Shown: positions 24,492-33,388, counted from the stretch's first letter. The stretch: DNA of 41,666 bases from an uncultured Clostridia bacterium (GCA_934778125.1 CAKVOF010000007.1:1-41666); one strand, 5' to 3'. Program-made: numbers and translations. The notes: generated by a model from the sequence alone, not told the origin.

Positions 24492-25316
24492 ATGAAAACA
24501 AAGTATTTCGTTGATGAGTCTGAGCCATTTAATTATGATCACTATAAGAGAATGAATAAGGCTCGAAATGATTATTCGCTTAGGGGTTGCGATGCTTTGA
24601 TTTATAATTATATCAAAGATAAAAATCCGCAATATGTTGTGAAGGTTCAGTCATTATTTAAAGGGATTGAGGATAGAGGCCAAATTTGGAATATATCTAA
24701 TTTTTTAAAAAAATATGGTTTCGTTCTTCTAGGTAGCTCATTATTTGCTATGAACACGGCTTTTGGGTTAAAAGAATATAATTCACAAATTGCGTTAACG
24801 TTAGCTGAGTTATCAACTCCTCTTTTGGAGGTTGGTGCCGTGACAGGTGTGCTTGGTACAATTGGTCAAAAAATTGTAGAAAAATTAAATGATAGAGATT
24901 TAGATAAGTCTAAAGGTTATTTAAGAAGTCGACTTATGAGAATCATTAAAATGGAAAAGGATTACGATTCAGTCACCAAGCCAGCTGGTGTTGAGCCAGT
25001 TTCAAAAACGGAACAAGAGTTTTCTGATGTTTGTAAGAAAGGTGATATAAAAATATCTTTAATACAAGTGGTTAATGATGGGGAAAGTTATAAAAAATAT
25101 TTAAGTTCTATTGCAAAAATCAATTCAAAAATTTCTTCGGAAGAAATGTTATCTTCCAATAGGGGTTCATCATCTAAAGATGGAGGAAGCAATAATGAGT
25201 TTGTTGAACTTGATTTAGATGATTCTAGTTTTGGTTGCGAACCCGACAATCCAAAAGAACCAGTATTAGATTCTAATAAAAATTTTGATAATAACTGTAT
25301 TGATAAAACTATGTAG
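24492..25316 (+). CDS. Two-helix membrane protein of unknown function
   Basis: A 274-residue protein preceded by GGAGGTGA about 4 bases before ATG. The first ~75 residues are soluble and charged. Two hydrophobic segments follow (about 77-93, YGFVLLGSSLFAMNTAFG, and 100-130, a Leu/Ala/Gly-rich stretch with VGAVTGVLGTIGQK). A basic helix (EKLNDRDLDKSKGYLRSRLMR) and a Ser/Asp-rich disordered tail complete it. It is probably in an operon with the gene at 23691, and both share their layout with the protein at 11622-12035. I do not recognise a family. Confidence 0.7.
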   Translation: MKTKYFVDESEPFNYDHYKRMNKARNDYSLRGCDALIYNYIKDKNPQYVVKVQSLFKGIEDRGQIWNISNFLKKYGFVLLGSSLFAMNTAFGLKEYNSQIALTLAELSTPLLEVGAVTGVLGTIGQKIVEKLNDRDLDKSKGYLRSRLMRIIKMEKDYDSVTKPAGVEPVSKTEQEFSDVCKKGDIKISLIQVVNDGESYKKYLSSIAKINSKISSEEMLSSNRGSSSKDGGSNNEFVELDLDDSSFGCEPDNPKEPVLDSNKNFDNNCIDKTM

Positions 25317-25368
25317 AAAAAAGATAGTTATTTGTATTTAAGATTAAACACATATAACTATCTTTTTT
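25317..25368. terminator. Bidirectional terminator between convergent operons
   Basis: AAAAAAGATAGTTAT (25317-25331) is the perfect complement of ATAACTATCTTTTTT (25354-25368), with a 22-base loop. It serves 24492 (+) and 25367 (-). Confidence 0.85.
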
Positions 25369-25753
25369 ATAAAACATTGTGTATGTTGAATCCCATAAAA
25401 TGTTGACACTTGTTTGTAAATTCCTTGAGTAAATTTACTTCCGCGAATGCATTGTCAAAATCATTTTCCTTTGTGTAGGTAGTAAGTTTGGTTAGGGAAT
25501 CGGAAATATAATTCAAATCCTTATGGTTAAACATTAAACATATTGCATCTTCAATGCTATCCCACCAATCTTTAACACTTCTAACATTATCGTAAATAAT
25601 TGTTATATCTGTTCTGTTATTATCATAAACATCAACTAAATTTGTAATCTCGGAATCAAGTTTTGTTGTAATTTTTCTAATATTTATTACTTCATATGTT
25701 GAAATTCCAATTAGAAATGCTAGCGTTAATAAAACACAAATTAACCTTTTCAT
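25367..25753 (-). CDS. DUF4363 family protein
   Basis: A 128-residue protein with an N-terminal hydrophobic helix (about 3-21) that may be a signal anchor. An all-helical exported region follows, with the recurring WW-x-S-I-E-D segment (VKDWWDSIEDAICLMFNHKD) typical of DUF4363. ATG at 25753 is used because AAGGTGA lies 7 bases upstream. It overlaps the stop of the DUF421 gene by one base (TAATG), so the pair is translationally coupled. DUF4363 genes are commonly found next to DUF421 genes in Clostridia, matching this arrangement. Function unknown. Confidence 0.82.
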   Translation of the reverse strand: MKRLICVLLTLAFLIGISTYEVINIRKITTKLDSEITNLVDVYDNNRTDITIIYDNVRSVKDWWDSIEDAICLMFNHKDLNYISDSLTKLTTYTKENDFDNAFAEVNLLKEFTNKCQHFMGFNIHNVL

Positions 25754-26469
25754 TACCAATCACCTTGAAAATCAGTATCTTTTGTTTGGAATTTGCCTGA
25801 TTTTCCTTGAACATAAAGAGTCCCAGTGTTGGAAAGTGTTACAATTAATAATTCATTTAGCGATTTATAACCTAAGGATTTTGTTTCTTCTAATATAAAG
25901 TTTTCATCAATTTTTGCTAGTTTTGCATTTTCTTTTATTAATTTTCCTTCGGCTAAAACAATTATAGGTAGACTTGCTTCATCAACATCAATTTTCATTG
26001 TGTTTGCGTTCAATGGTGCATAAGGGGCTCTAGGTAAAATTGATAATGTGCCGTTTGTTTGCATAACGGCATATAGTACTTCTTCAATCGCAAAATTACC
26101 ATTAGTTCTTAATGCTTCTTGAAGATCGTTAAAATTCATATTGCATTTTTTTAAGTTTCTATAATCAATGCCATTTGGATTAATTAAAATTACAGGTTTG
26201 CCATTTATCACTTTTCTAAAAAATAAACTTTTGCGTTCTAGCAAGGCTAAAATGTAGTGAATGCATCCAAGAGTTAATAGTGGTATCACTCCATGGATTA
26301 GGGGTAGGGCAATGTCGGCCATTGGTATTGTTGCTAAATCTGCAACAACTAGCGTTATAACCAATTCGTATGGTTGCATTTCGCCAAGTTGCCTTTTACC
26401 CATCATTCTCATTAAGAATAAAACTATTGCGTATATTATTATACTTCTAACTATTAATGTGTATGCCAT
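25753..26469 (-). CDS. DUF421 (YetF/YrbG-type) membrane protein
   Basis: A 238-residue protein. Three N-terminal transmembrane helices (about 4-22, 35-53 and 58-77, including RMMGKRQLGEMQPYELVITL) precede a soluble DUF421 domain. The conserved segments are KPVILINPNGIDYRNLKKCNM, LQEALRTNGNFAIEEVLYAV and QTNGTLSILPRAPY. In Bacillus, homologues are tied to the spore envelope and stress; the molecular role is not settled. There is no good Shine-Dalgarno sequence before the ATG, so translation may depend on the flippase gene ending 28 bases upstream. It is the middle gene of a three-gene minus-strand operon. Confidence 0.88.
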   Translation of the reverse strand: MAYTLIVRSIIIYAIVLFLMRMMGKRQLGEMQPYELVITLVVADLATIPMADIALPLIHGVIPLLTLGCIHYILALLERKSLFFRKVINGKPVILINPNGIDYRNLKKCNMNFNDLQEALRTNGNFAIEEVLYAVMQTNGTLSILPRAPYAPLNANTMKIDVDEASLPIIVLAEGKLIKENAKLAKIDENFILEETKSLGYKSLNELLIVTLSNTGTLYVQGKSGKFQTKDTDFQGDW

Positions 26470-26497
26470 ATTAATAGTTTTTTCTAGTTGGCTAAAA

Positions 26498-28000
26498 TTA
26501 TGCGGGGTTTTTCTTTGTTTTTATTTTTTTTAATTTATTTGCAATAACTTCACAGTTAATGATCTTAAAGCAAATAAATAGGAATATAATGGCAATAAAA
26601 GAAATCCCACAACTTAATACAACGCTTATAAACATTGGTAGTACTCTTATAATTAGATTGTAAATAAATTTAGTTAATAGTATGCATGGAATTGCGATAA
26701 GAGAATAGATAAGCATCTCTTTTATATAGTATTTGTTTAGGTGAGTTGTTTTATTGATTTTATGTAAGTTTAATATAGTTGTTATAAAACTGCTAATTCC
26801 TAACCCAAATAACACACACATAATTCCTAAATATTTTGGCAAAAACCATATACTTGCTAACAGAAACACGCTACCTACTGCATAATACACGAATGTTTTT
26901 GACTCAAACCCCATCGCATTTAGTATTGTGGTAGTTAGTTGTGAGATACCCATTGGAATCATTAAAAATGTTGCATAACTTAGGTATTTGCCTGCTAGTG
27001 CATTCGAAAATATAACAACACAAATTTCTTCGCCAAGACTTATGAATGCTGGAACAATCGAAAAAATCGCAATTAATGAAAATGTTATTGATGAGTTTAT
27101 TTGTTTTTTTAAGTCATTATAGTTATCATTAGATTTCATAAATGATACTTTAGGGATTAATGCCATAGAGAGTGCACCAATTAGGGTGAATGGAATGGAT
27201 AAAAGTGGCATAGTCATTCCCATAGTTATTCCAAGTTCTGATAATGCTTGCTCGCTTGTAAATCCAATTTCAATAAGTTTAAGGGGAAGGATTATGGTAA
27301 TTAACGGTTGTATGAAACTACCTAAGAAACGAACTGCTGTTATAGGAGTGCTACTTTTAATTAGTGGTTTATAGAATCCTTTGCCTGAACTGATTTTACC
27401 TTTTTGCTTTTTAAATATAACAAAACCAATTATTGAACTTAAAACACAAGCTATGCTTATACTAATAGATGGAGTTATATATTTTAAGTTATTACTAATT
27501 GTTACAAATAAAATAAAACAAATGATAATTCTTATAACTTGTTCAATAAACTCCACCAAGCTTGATTGGAAGAACATTTCTTTTCCCCAAAAATAACCTC
27601 TTATAGGAGAATAAAAGCCGGTTGCAATTAATGCTGGAATCATTATAAGAAGCATTGTGTATGCTAGGTTGTCCATGGCGAATATGTTGAACAAGTTTTT
27701 GCATGCCAAAATAATTATAATGCTTGATGCTGTTATAACTAATGAAATATAAAGACCTGCAGAAACAAGTTTATTTTGCTCTTTTTGTTTTATAGTTGGT
27801 GTGTATTTCGAAATACTATTTGGCATTCCAGTTGCAACAAGCGTAGTGAAAACCATAAAAATGCTCAAGGCGATTGTGTAGACACCAAGCATTGATGTTG
27901 ACAAAGCTCTAGACAAGTATATTTTGAAAACGAATCCAAGAAACCTTGTGGCTATACTAAATATTGATAAAATAGCAACTGTTTTAAATAACGATTTAAT
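26498..28000 (-). CDS. SpoVB/MATE-type lipid flippase, apparently ATT-initiated
   Basis: A 500-residue polytopic protein with about 14 transmembrane helices, of the MOP flippase superfamily closest to SpoVB/polysaccharide exporters. Proteins of this group move lipid-linked precursors across the membrane. The family N-terminus is encoded: FKTVAILSIFSIATRFLGF, then KIYLSRALSTSMLGVY, then TGMPNSISKY. An in-frame TTG at 27916 would remove the first transmembrane helix and has no ribosome-binding site. AGAGGTGAT lies 5 bases before ATT 28000-27998. No ATG, GTG or TTG exists in frame between that site and the helix, and an in-frame TAA lies just upstream. I therefore start at ATT. The alternative is a base error in the assembly. 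A family-level function is secure; a spore-specific role is inference. Confidence 0.85.
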   Translation of the reverse strand: MKSLFKTVAILSIFSIATRFLGFVFKIYLSRALSTSMLGVYTIALSIFMVFTTLVATGMPNSISKYTPTIKQKEQNKLVSAGLYISLVITASSIIIILACKNLFNIFAMDNLAYTMLLIMIPALIATGFYSPIRGYFWGKEMFFQSSLVEFIEQVIRIIICFILFVTISNNLKYITPSISISIACVLSSIIGFVIFKKQKGKISSGKGFYKPLIKSSTPITAVRFLGSFIQPLITIILPLKLIEIGFTSEQALSELGITMGMTMPLLSIPFTLIGALSMALIPKVSFMKSNDNYNDLKKQINSSITFSLIAIFSIVPAFISLGEEICVVIFSNALAGKYLSYATFLMIPMGISQLTTTILNAMGFESKTFVYYAVGSVFLLASIWFLPKYLGIMCVLFGLGISSFITTILNLHKINKTTHLNKYYIKEMLIYSLIAIPCILLTKFIYNLIIRVLPMFISVVLSCGISFIAIIFLFICFKIINCEVIANKLKKIKTKKNPA

Positions 28001-28003
28001 AAT

Positions 28004-28012
28004 ATCACCTCT
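28004..28012 (-). promoter_or_regulatory. Ribosome-binding site that decides the ATT start
   Basis: On the minus strand AGAGGTGAT, with GAGGTG five bases from the ATT codon. The same AGGTG form precedes 25753, 17987 and 33388 at 6-7 bases. Confidence 0.7.
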
Positions 28013-28062
28013 TTTTTATATTAATATTTTAATTCGTTTTTTATTATTCTTGTTTTTTTGTG

Positions 28063-28089
28063 ATATTTAATATATATAATTCATAAATT
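28063..28089 (+). promoter_or_regulatory. Weak candidate mother-cell-type promoter of the LysM gene
   Basis: ATA (28063-28065), 16 bases, then CATAAATT (28082-28089), loosely like sigma-E. The region is very AT-rich and the match could be chance. Confidence 0.2.
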
Positions 28090-28104
28090 TTAGTGAGGTA
28101 TGTT

Positions 28105-28530
28105 ATGTTAAAAGCATTTATTAAATATAAAAATGAAAATAATGAAAAAATATTAAAAACTTTAAATATAGATAAATCTCAAGTTAAAGAGCATGAATAC
28201 TCAATTTTAAATTACAAAGCTTTAGTTTTTGGAGAAGGTTCTAAAGATATAATCTATTTACAAAATTTTAATCATAGACAAATTAAATATTTGTTCAATA
28301 AGAATGATTTAGATAGTTTAAAACAAAGTAATTATGATATTATGCCTTCTACTTATAAAATTGGTGATTATGTTATAATAACTAGCAAAATTGGCAAAAA
28401 GCATATTGTTGCGCCTTTAGAAAATCTCGAATCAATATCTAAAAAATATGATATTGAAAAAGATGACATAATAGCAAGTAATGGTTTAAAAAGTGAAAAA
28501 CTTTTTATTGGTCAATGTTTATGGCTATAA
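28105..28530 (+). CDS. Small cytoplasmic LysM-domain protein
   Basis: A 141-residue protein. ATG 28105 is chosen because GTGAGG lies 6 bases upstream; the in-frame GTG 28093 is inside that site. There is no signal peptide. The last ~47 residues match a LysM fold: HIVAPLENLESISKKYDI, then DDIIASNGLKSEKLFIGQCLWL. LysM binds glycan chains with N-acetylglucosamine. The N-terminal ~90 residues have no recognised domain. A LysM protein without an export signal suggests a spore coat or cortex protein assembled in the mother cell, like SafA or SpoVID in Bacillus (inference). It is divergent from the flippase operon. Confidence 0.75.
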   Translation: MLKAFIKYKNENNEKILKTLNIDKSQVKEHEYSILNYKALVFGEGSKDIIYLQNFNHRQIKYLFNKNDLDSLKQSNYDIMPSTYKIGDYVIITSKIGKKHIVAPLENLESISKKYDIEKDDIIASNGLKSEKLFIGQCLWL

Positions 28531-28598
28531 CTTAACACATCAGTTTATTTATATTTCATTACATTATCAATTATTAGTGATTTACTTACCTTAATGAT

Positions 28599-28627
28599 TT
28601 GACTTAAATAGAATATGCTTGTATAAT
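28599..28627 (+). promoter_or_regulatory. Sigma-A promoter of the GNAT gene
   Basis: TTGACT (28599-28604), 17-base spacer, TATAAT (28622-28627), 32 bases before ATG 28660. Confidence 0.75.
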
Positions 28628-28659
28628 TGATATGATATTGTTTGGAGATGAGTGTTACT

Positions 28660-29781
28660 ATGGTTAAAATCGTTGAAGTTAAAACTAGGAAACAACAAAA
28701 GCAATTTGTTATGTTTCAATTAAAATTATATAAAGATTGTCCTTATTTTGTTCCGCCTATTATTTCTGATGAACTTAGTATGTTTAGCCCTAAAAAAAAT
28801 GCGAACTATGAAGATTGTGAAACTGCTTATTATTTAGCATATAAAGATGATAAGATAGTTGGTAGAATTGCTGGAATTATTCAAGGTGCAAGCAATAAAA
28901 AAATGAACCAAAAATATGCAAGATTTTCTCGTGTAGATTTTATTAATGATAGGGAAGTCGCTAAGGCACTTTTTGATGCGGTTGAAAAATGGGCAAAAGA
29001 AAAAGGAATGGATCATGTCCATGGGCCACTTGGATTTAATGATCTTGAACGAGAAGGTTTGTTAATTGAAGGATTTGACCAAATGAGCTGTTTTGAGGAA
29101 AATTATTACTATTCTTATTATAAAGATATTATTGACTCATTGGGTTATAAAAAAGATGTTGATTGGCTTGAATTTAGAATTAAAGTTCCAAAAGAAAAAA
29201 ATGAAAGAGCGGAAAGATTAGCTCAATTATTAGAAAAAAGGTATAAATTAAGTGTTGTTCCAATAAAAAGCAAAAGCAAGTTAATCAAAGAGTATAGAGA
29301 TCAAATATTTGCATTACTAAATGAATGCTATGGGCCATTATATGGCGTTGTTCCTATAACTAAGAAGTTAGAAGATCAGTTTGCCACTCAGTTTAAATTG
29401 ATTATAAGTAAAAAACTTGTTTGTTTAGTTCAAAATGAAAAGAAAGAGTTGGTTGGTTTTGGTCTTGTGTTTCCTAGTTTATCTGAAGCAATGAGGGCAA
29501 CAAAAGGAAGAATTTTTTGTTTTAAAACATATAAATTAATTCATGCTTTGTTGCATCCAAAAGAAATTGATATGGCTTTAATCGCTGTTAGGCCAGATTA
29601 TAGAACAAAGGGTGTTACGGCTTTTATATTCAACTACATACAAACTAATATGCGTGAACTGGGTGTTGAATACGCTGAAACAATGTTACAATTAGAAAAT
29701 AATATTGCAATTCAAAATCAATTCGAAGAGTTTAATGGCGTTAATCATAAAAGAAGAAGATGCTATATAAAAGAAATTTAA
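28660..29781 (+). CDS. YghO-like GNAT-fold N-acetyltransferase
   Basis: A 373-residue cytoplasmic protein. ATG 28660 is chosen because GGAGATGAG ends about 10 bases upstream. The N-terminal part (KQFVMFQLKLYKDCPYFVPP, then FSPKKNANYEDC, YYLAYKDDKIVGRIAGII, VEKWAKEKGMDHVHGPLGF) follows the pattern of the E. coli YghO group of acyltransferases. A second GNAT-like half runs from about 190 to 373 and includes a likely CoA-binding turn, VRPDYRTKGVTAFIFNYI. The substrate is unknown. It is monocistronic, with a near-consensus promoter and a shared terminator. Confidence 0.8.
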   Translation: MVKIVEVKTRKQQKQFVMFQLKLYKDCPYFVPPIISDELSMFSPKKNANYEDCETAYYLAYKDDKIVGRIAGIIQGASNKKMNQKYARFSRVDFINDREVAKALFDAVEKWAKEKGMDHVHGPLGFNDLEREGLLIEGFDQMSCFEENYYYSYYKDIIDSLGYKKDVDWLEFRIKVPKEKNERAERLAQLLEKRYKLSVVPIKSKSKLIKEYRDQIFALLNECYGPLYGVVPITKKLEDQFATQFKLIISKKLVCLVQNEKKELVGFGLVFPSLSEAMRATKGRIFCFKTYKLIHALLHPKEIDMALIAVRPDYRTKGVTAFIFNYIQTNMRELGVEYAETMLQLENNIAIQNQFEEFNGVNHKRRRCYIKEI

Positions 29782-29821
29782 AAAAATCTAAGTGATAGCT
29801 TTATAATTAAATATATGTAAC

Positions 29822-29852
29822 AAAAAAAACTAGGAATTTTCCTAGTTTTTTT
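29822..29852. terminator. Bidirectional terminator
   Basis: A-rich arm ending in ACTAGGAA, short loop, then TTCCTAGTTTTTTT. It lies between the GNAT gene (+) and the large coiled-coil surface protein gene (-). Confidence 0.85.
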
Positions 29853-29890
29853 GTTGAACAAGTGATTAATATTGATTGGCATCATTAAAA

Positions 29891-32800
29891 TTAATTATTT
29901 TCAGTATTGTCATCTGGCTTAGTTATTTCTTCTTCAGTCACTTCAATATTATCATCTGAAATTTCAGTTGCATCAGCTTCTGAAATTTCAACTTCTTTTT
30001 GTTCTGATTTGGCTGTTTTATTTGATTTAACATTTCTAGTTAAGCCTTTTTTAGTTCTGCTAGTTTCGTAAGTTTTACCTTCCGAAGAAATATCTTTTAT
30101 TTCTTTTTCGGTTTTCTTGATCTCTTCTTCAATAGTTTCTTTTTGCTCTAGAAGATTGTTTTTGTGTTCGTTAATTGAAGACTTAACTTTATCGATTTTT
30201 GATGTTACTTTATTTAATTTGCTTTCTAGATTAGATATATTCTTACTAATTTTAGATATTTCTAAGTTTAAGTTTGATTCAACTGCCTTATCAACATTAA
30301 TTTTATCAATTGATAGTAATTTGTTTTTCTCATCTAATTTTGCTTGTTTTTCTTTGTTTAATTCTTTTAAATCATCTTTTAATGATTTAATCTCATAAGA
30401 ATGTCTTGATTCTATTGATTCAATGTGAGCTGAAGATTCCTTATCAAATTTTTCTATATCTGCAATAGTTATAGCTAAATCGTTATTTAAGTCATTTAAT
30501 AATTCTTCTCTAACTCTGATTCTTTCTGCTTTATCTAATTCTTTAATTAAAGTTTGTTTTCTATCATATGATGTTTTAACTTTAGTATGATGTTTAAAGT
30601 TAATTTTTCTAATTACAAAACCAATAATAGCAATTAAAATAGCTAGGGCAGTGATGATACTAGGAATTAATAACCAGTCGATTCCTCCAGTTGTATTTGT
30701 GGTCTCTTTGTTATCATCTTTGTTATCTTCACTGTTATCATTTGTGTCATCAGTGGCGCTAACAACAGTTGCAGTTAGTTTTGAATCCTTATTCGCATTG
30801 TAATCTTTTTCATATTCCTCATATGAATCTAATTTGATTAAAGTAACATTATCAAAGAAAACAATTCCAGTGCATAAAGTGTTTTCATCTCCTAATCCAA
30901 GTAAAACATTAAGATTCGTTGACTCGGTTGCTTTAATATAGAAAATTACTTCTCTGAATTCGCTTACGCCATCAACATTATTAGTATTGATTTTTAAAAA
31001 TTCTTGTTTCTCATCGCCATAAGTTAATACAACTGAAGCACCATCATTTTCGTTCTCAATTTCATATGTTTTAACCCAAACTGAGAATTTATAATATGTG
31101 TTGGCACTTAGAGTGTATGATGAATTTCTCTTATAGTATAAATAATTCTCATCATTATTCTTTATATATAATAATCCTGAACCATCCTTTGCAGTAGGGA
31201 TTATTGATATGTTAGAAGTTTTGTTTGTGTCAACAACTCCATAATTACTCAAATTGAAGTTGTCATTTTTGCTTGAAGCAGTCCATGTGTAAGGTTGTTG
31301 ATATTTTCCAGATGGATAAATTTCGCCATTCTCAACGTATTCAAAAGAGTCTTTAGAGTAGTCAATAATTTTTTCTGATTTGCCGATTGCATCAGCACTT
31401 AATTTTGAAATAATTATTTCATCAAAATAAACTTCGCCTTGTGCTTTATCAGATGTTAAATCAATATAGGCTGTTTCACTTGATGAACTGGTTTTAATAT
31501 AACCTGTATATTTTTTCCAATTTTCTGTTGCTAAAATGTTTTCTTGTGAGTAAAGAGTGTTTGATGATGTGTATAACTTGAATTTAACGTTACCACCAGT
31601 TGTTGAAGTTTTAGCATAGAATGATATCTTGTAATATGAATCTGATTCAAGTGAGATTGAAGTTGATTTAAAAGTGATTGTGTTTGTTGAACCAAGATTG
31701 TCAATCATTAAGAAGTTGTTAAAATCTTTGCTTGAACTGATTTGTTCAGGTAAGTTTCCTGCGTTTGATTTTGCATAATTACTGTTAACAATACCTGAAT
31801 TTGATAGTTCAGAAATTGTTGTAGTTTCGGTCCAGCTTGCAGGTTTTAAAGGGAAAGTTATATTTGTATTTTCATTTTCAATATAGTTGAACGAGTAATT
31901 TGGTGCAAGATAAATTGACTTTGTTTCATCAAGAGAAAATTCTGTTGATGAATTTGATAAGTTTGAATATGTGGTTGCGTTGATTTTGTATATTGTAACA
32001 TCATCAAAGAATGCGTATTTTAGATTGTCTGATGAACTATTTATAGATATTTTGATAGCAATTTCACGATTTTGATGTGGATCACCTTTAATTCTAAATG
32101 TGTTTTTAGTCCAATTGTTTGAATAGTTATTTGAAGTTAGGGTGCTAGATAATTTGATCGAAGCATTGTTAACGCTTGAATCTTTAGTTAGATCAACTAA
32201 TTCAATAGATATATCACTTGCATTTGCATTGTCTGTTTTAGACCATACGTTAAGCTCGTATAAACCAAAACGGTCAATTGTTATTGCATCACTTTGAACG
32301 CCTATAATTCCTTTGCCATATTTGCTCAATAGTAAACCATTTTGTTTTGATGTGTTACTAAAGTTTGATCCGGCAACATAAGAAACTGTGTTGTCGCCAT
32401 CTTTAGGGTATGCGGTGTTACTGTTTAAATTAACTGATCCCGCAAATGATTTAATGCTACTTGAATTATCTAAAATTGTCCAGCCTTCAAGGTTGTTTTC
32501 GAAAGATAGGTTAGTAAGTGGTGTGTAGTTGTCTCTTTCGTTTAGAGTGATTTTAATGTTTTTATCATTTTCAACAGGAAAGTATGCGTTTTCAGAATAC
32601 TTAGTAACTGAAACATCACTTAAGAAAACGGCACCATTTGATTTTAAGTTCTTTTTGTTTCCACCAAGCCAAAATTCTAGCTTTAACGATTCTTTAGTTG
32701 AACCAGTTGCAATGTAGAAAGTATAAGTTGAGAATGCAGATTCAGAACTTTCTGTTTCAAACTTAGCCTTTTCATCGATTTCACTATTTGAAAAACCACT

Positions 32801-33388
32801 TAAATAAATACTAAATTTTGAGTCAGTATTAATAGATTCAGTTTCATCTTCATTTGCTGTTTGTTTATTACTCATAGCATTTAGCGATATTTTATAATAG
32901 CTATTTGCTTCTAATTCTAAATTTTTAGATGGCTTGTATCCCATTCTTCCATTGAAATTCTTAGCATTAATCATTAAAGCAAACTCAGTATTTGAACCTT
33001 CTTTAACCAATTCAGAATTGATAGGAAGAGATGTGATTCCATAAACATCCCAAAATTTTGATAATTCCACATCGCTTTTATAACTGCTCATTTTGTTGAA
33101 GTTAACAACTCCTGCAAGATAATCTCCAGAGTTTGTATCTCCATCAATAGTTACTTTGCTCCAACTGCTAGGGCTATAAACGCGAGTGCTACTACTATGA
33201 TTAAAATTATAGTTATTGAAAAGTTTAGAAGTAACATCATTTTCAAAGCTCGTTTTTGCATCACTTGCAAGTAAAGTTATGGTTGAATAACTTAAGCTTG
33301 GAATAAAGAATGCAAATGCAAAGCACAAACATAAACAAATAATTATGCCAATTTTATTTAAAGTTTTTAATTTTTTGTTGTTAAGCAT
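29891..33388 (-). CDS. Surface protein with carbohydrate-binding-like modules, one membrane helix and a cytoplasmic coiled coil
   Basis: A 1165-residue protein. ATG ending at 33388 is chosen because AAAGGTG lies 6 bases upstream. A signal segment (about 12-40) precedes ~860 exported residues in about four related modules. Each pairs a W-T/S strand after a P-x-x-W turn (SPSSWSKVT, KPASWTETT, QPYTWTASS, NLEGWTIL) with a jelly-roll pattern YYKISFYAKT ... VYFDEIIISKL. These look like CBM4/9-type carbohydrate-binding folds. One transmembrane helix (about 900-923, WLLIPSIITALAILIAIIGF) leads to ~240 cytoplasmic residues: a long Lys/Glu coiled coil to about 1110, then an acidic Thr/Asp/Glu tail. No catalytic residues are apparent. 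It may link extracellular glycan to an internal scaffold. Function unknown. Confidence 0.8.
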   Translation of the reverse strand: MLNNKKLKTLNKIGIIICLCLCFAFAFFIPSLSYSTITLLASDAKTSFENDVTSKLFNNYNFNHSSSTRVYSPSSWSKVTIDGDTNSGDYLAGVVNFNKMSSYKSDVELSKFWDVYGITSLPINSELVKEGSNTEFALMINAKNFNGRMGYKPSKNLELEANSYYKISLNAMSNKQTANEDETESINTDSKFSIYLSGFSNSEIDEKAKFETESSESAFSTYTFYIATGSTKESLKLEFWLGGNKKNLKSNGAVFLSDVSVTKYSENAYFPVENDKNIKITLNERDNYTPLTNLSFENNLEGWTILDNSSSIKSFAGSVNLNSNTAYPKDGDNTVSYVAGSNFSNTSKQNGLLLSKYGKGIIGVQSDAITIDRFGLYELNVWSKTDNANASDISIELVDLTKDSSVNNASIKLSSTLTSNNYSNNWTKNTFRIKGDPHQNREIAIKISINSSSDNLKYAFFDDVTIYKINATTYSNLSNSSTEFSLDETKSIYLAPNYSFNYIENENTNITFPLKPASWTETTTISELSNSGIVNSNYAKSNAGNLPEQISSSKDFNNFLMIDNLGSTNTITFKSTSISLESDSYYKISFYAKTSTTGGNVKFKLYTSSNTLYSQENILATENWKKYTGYIKTSSSSETAYIDLTSDKAQGEVYFDEIIISKLSADAIGKSEKIIDYSKDSFEYVENGEIYPSGKYQQPYTWTASSKNDNFNLSNYGVVDTNKTSNISIIPTAKDGSGLLYIKNNDENYLYYKRNSSYTLSANTYYKFSVWVKTYEIENENDGASVVLTYGDEKQEFLKINTNNVDGVSEFREVIFYIKATESTNLNVLLGLGDENTLCTGIVFFDNVTLIKLDSYEEYEKDYNANKDSKLTATVVSATDDTNDNSEDNKDDNKETTNTTGGIDWLLIPSIITALAILIAIIGFVIRKINFKHHTKVKTSYDRKQTLIKELDKAERIRVREELLNDLNNDLAITIADIEKFDKESSAHIESIESRHSYEIKSLKDDLKELNKEKQAKLDEKNKLLSIDKINVDKAVESNLNLEISKISKNISNLESKLNKVTSKIDKVKSSINEHKNNLLEQKETIEEEIKKTEKEIKDISSEGKTYETSRTKKGLTRNVKSNKTAKSEQKEVEISEADATEISDDNIEVTEEEITKPDDNTENN

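Noticed and set aside
27916..27918. TTG as start codon of the flippase
   Set aside because: It has no ribosome-binding site and would delete the conserved first transmembrane helix.
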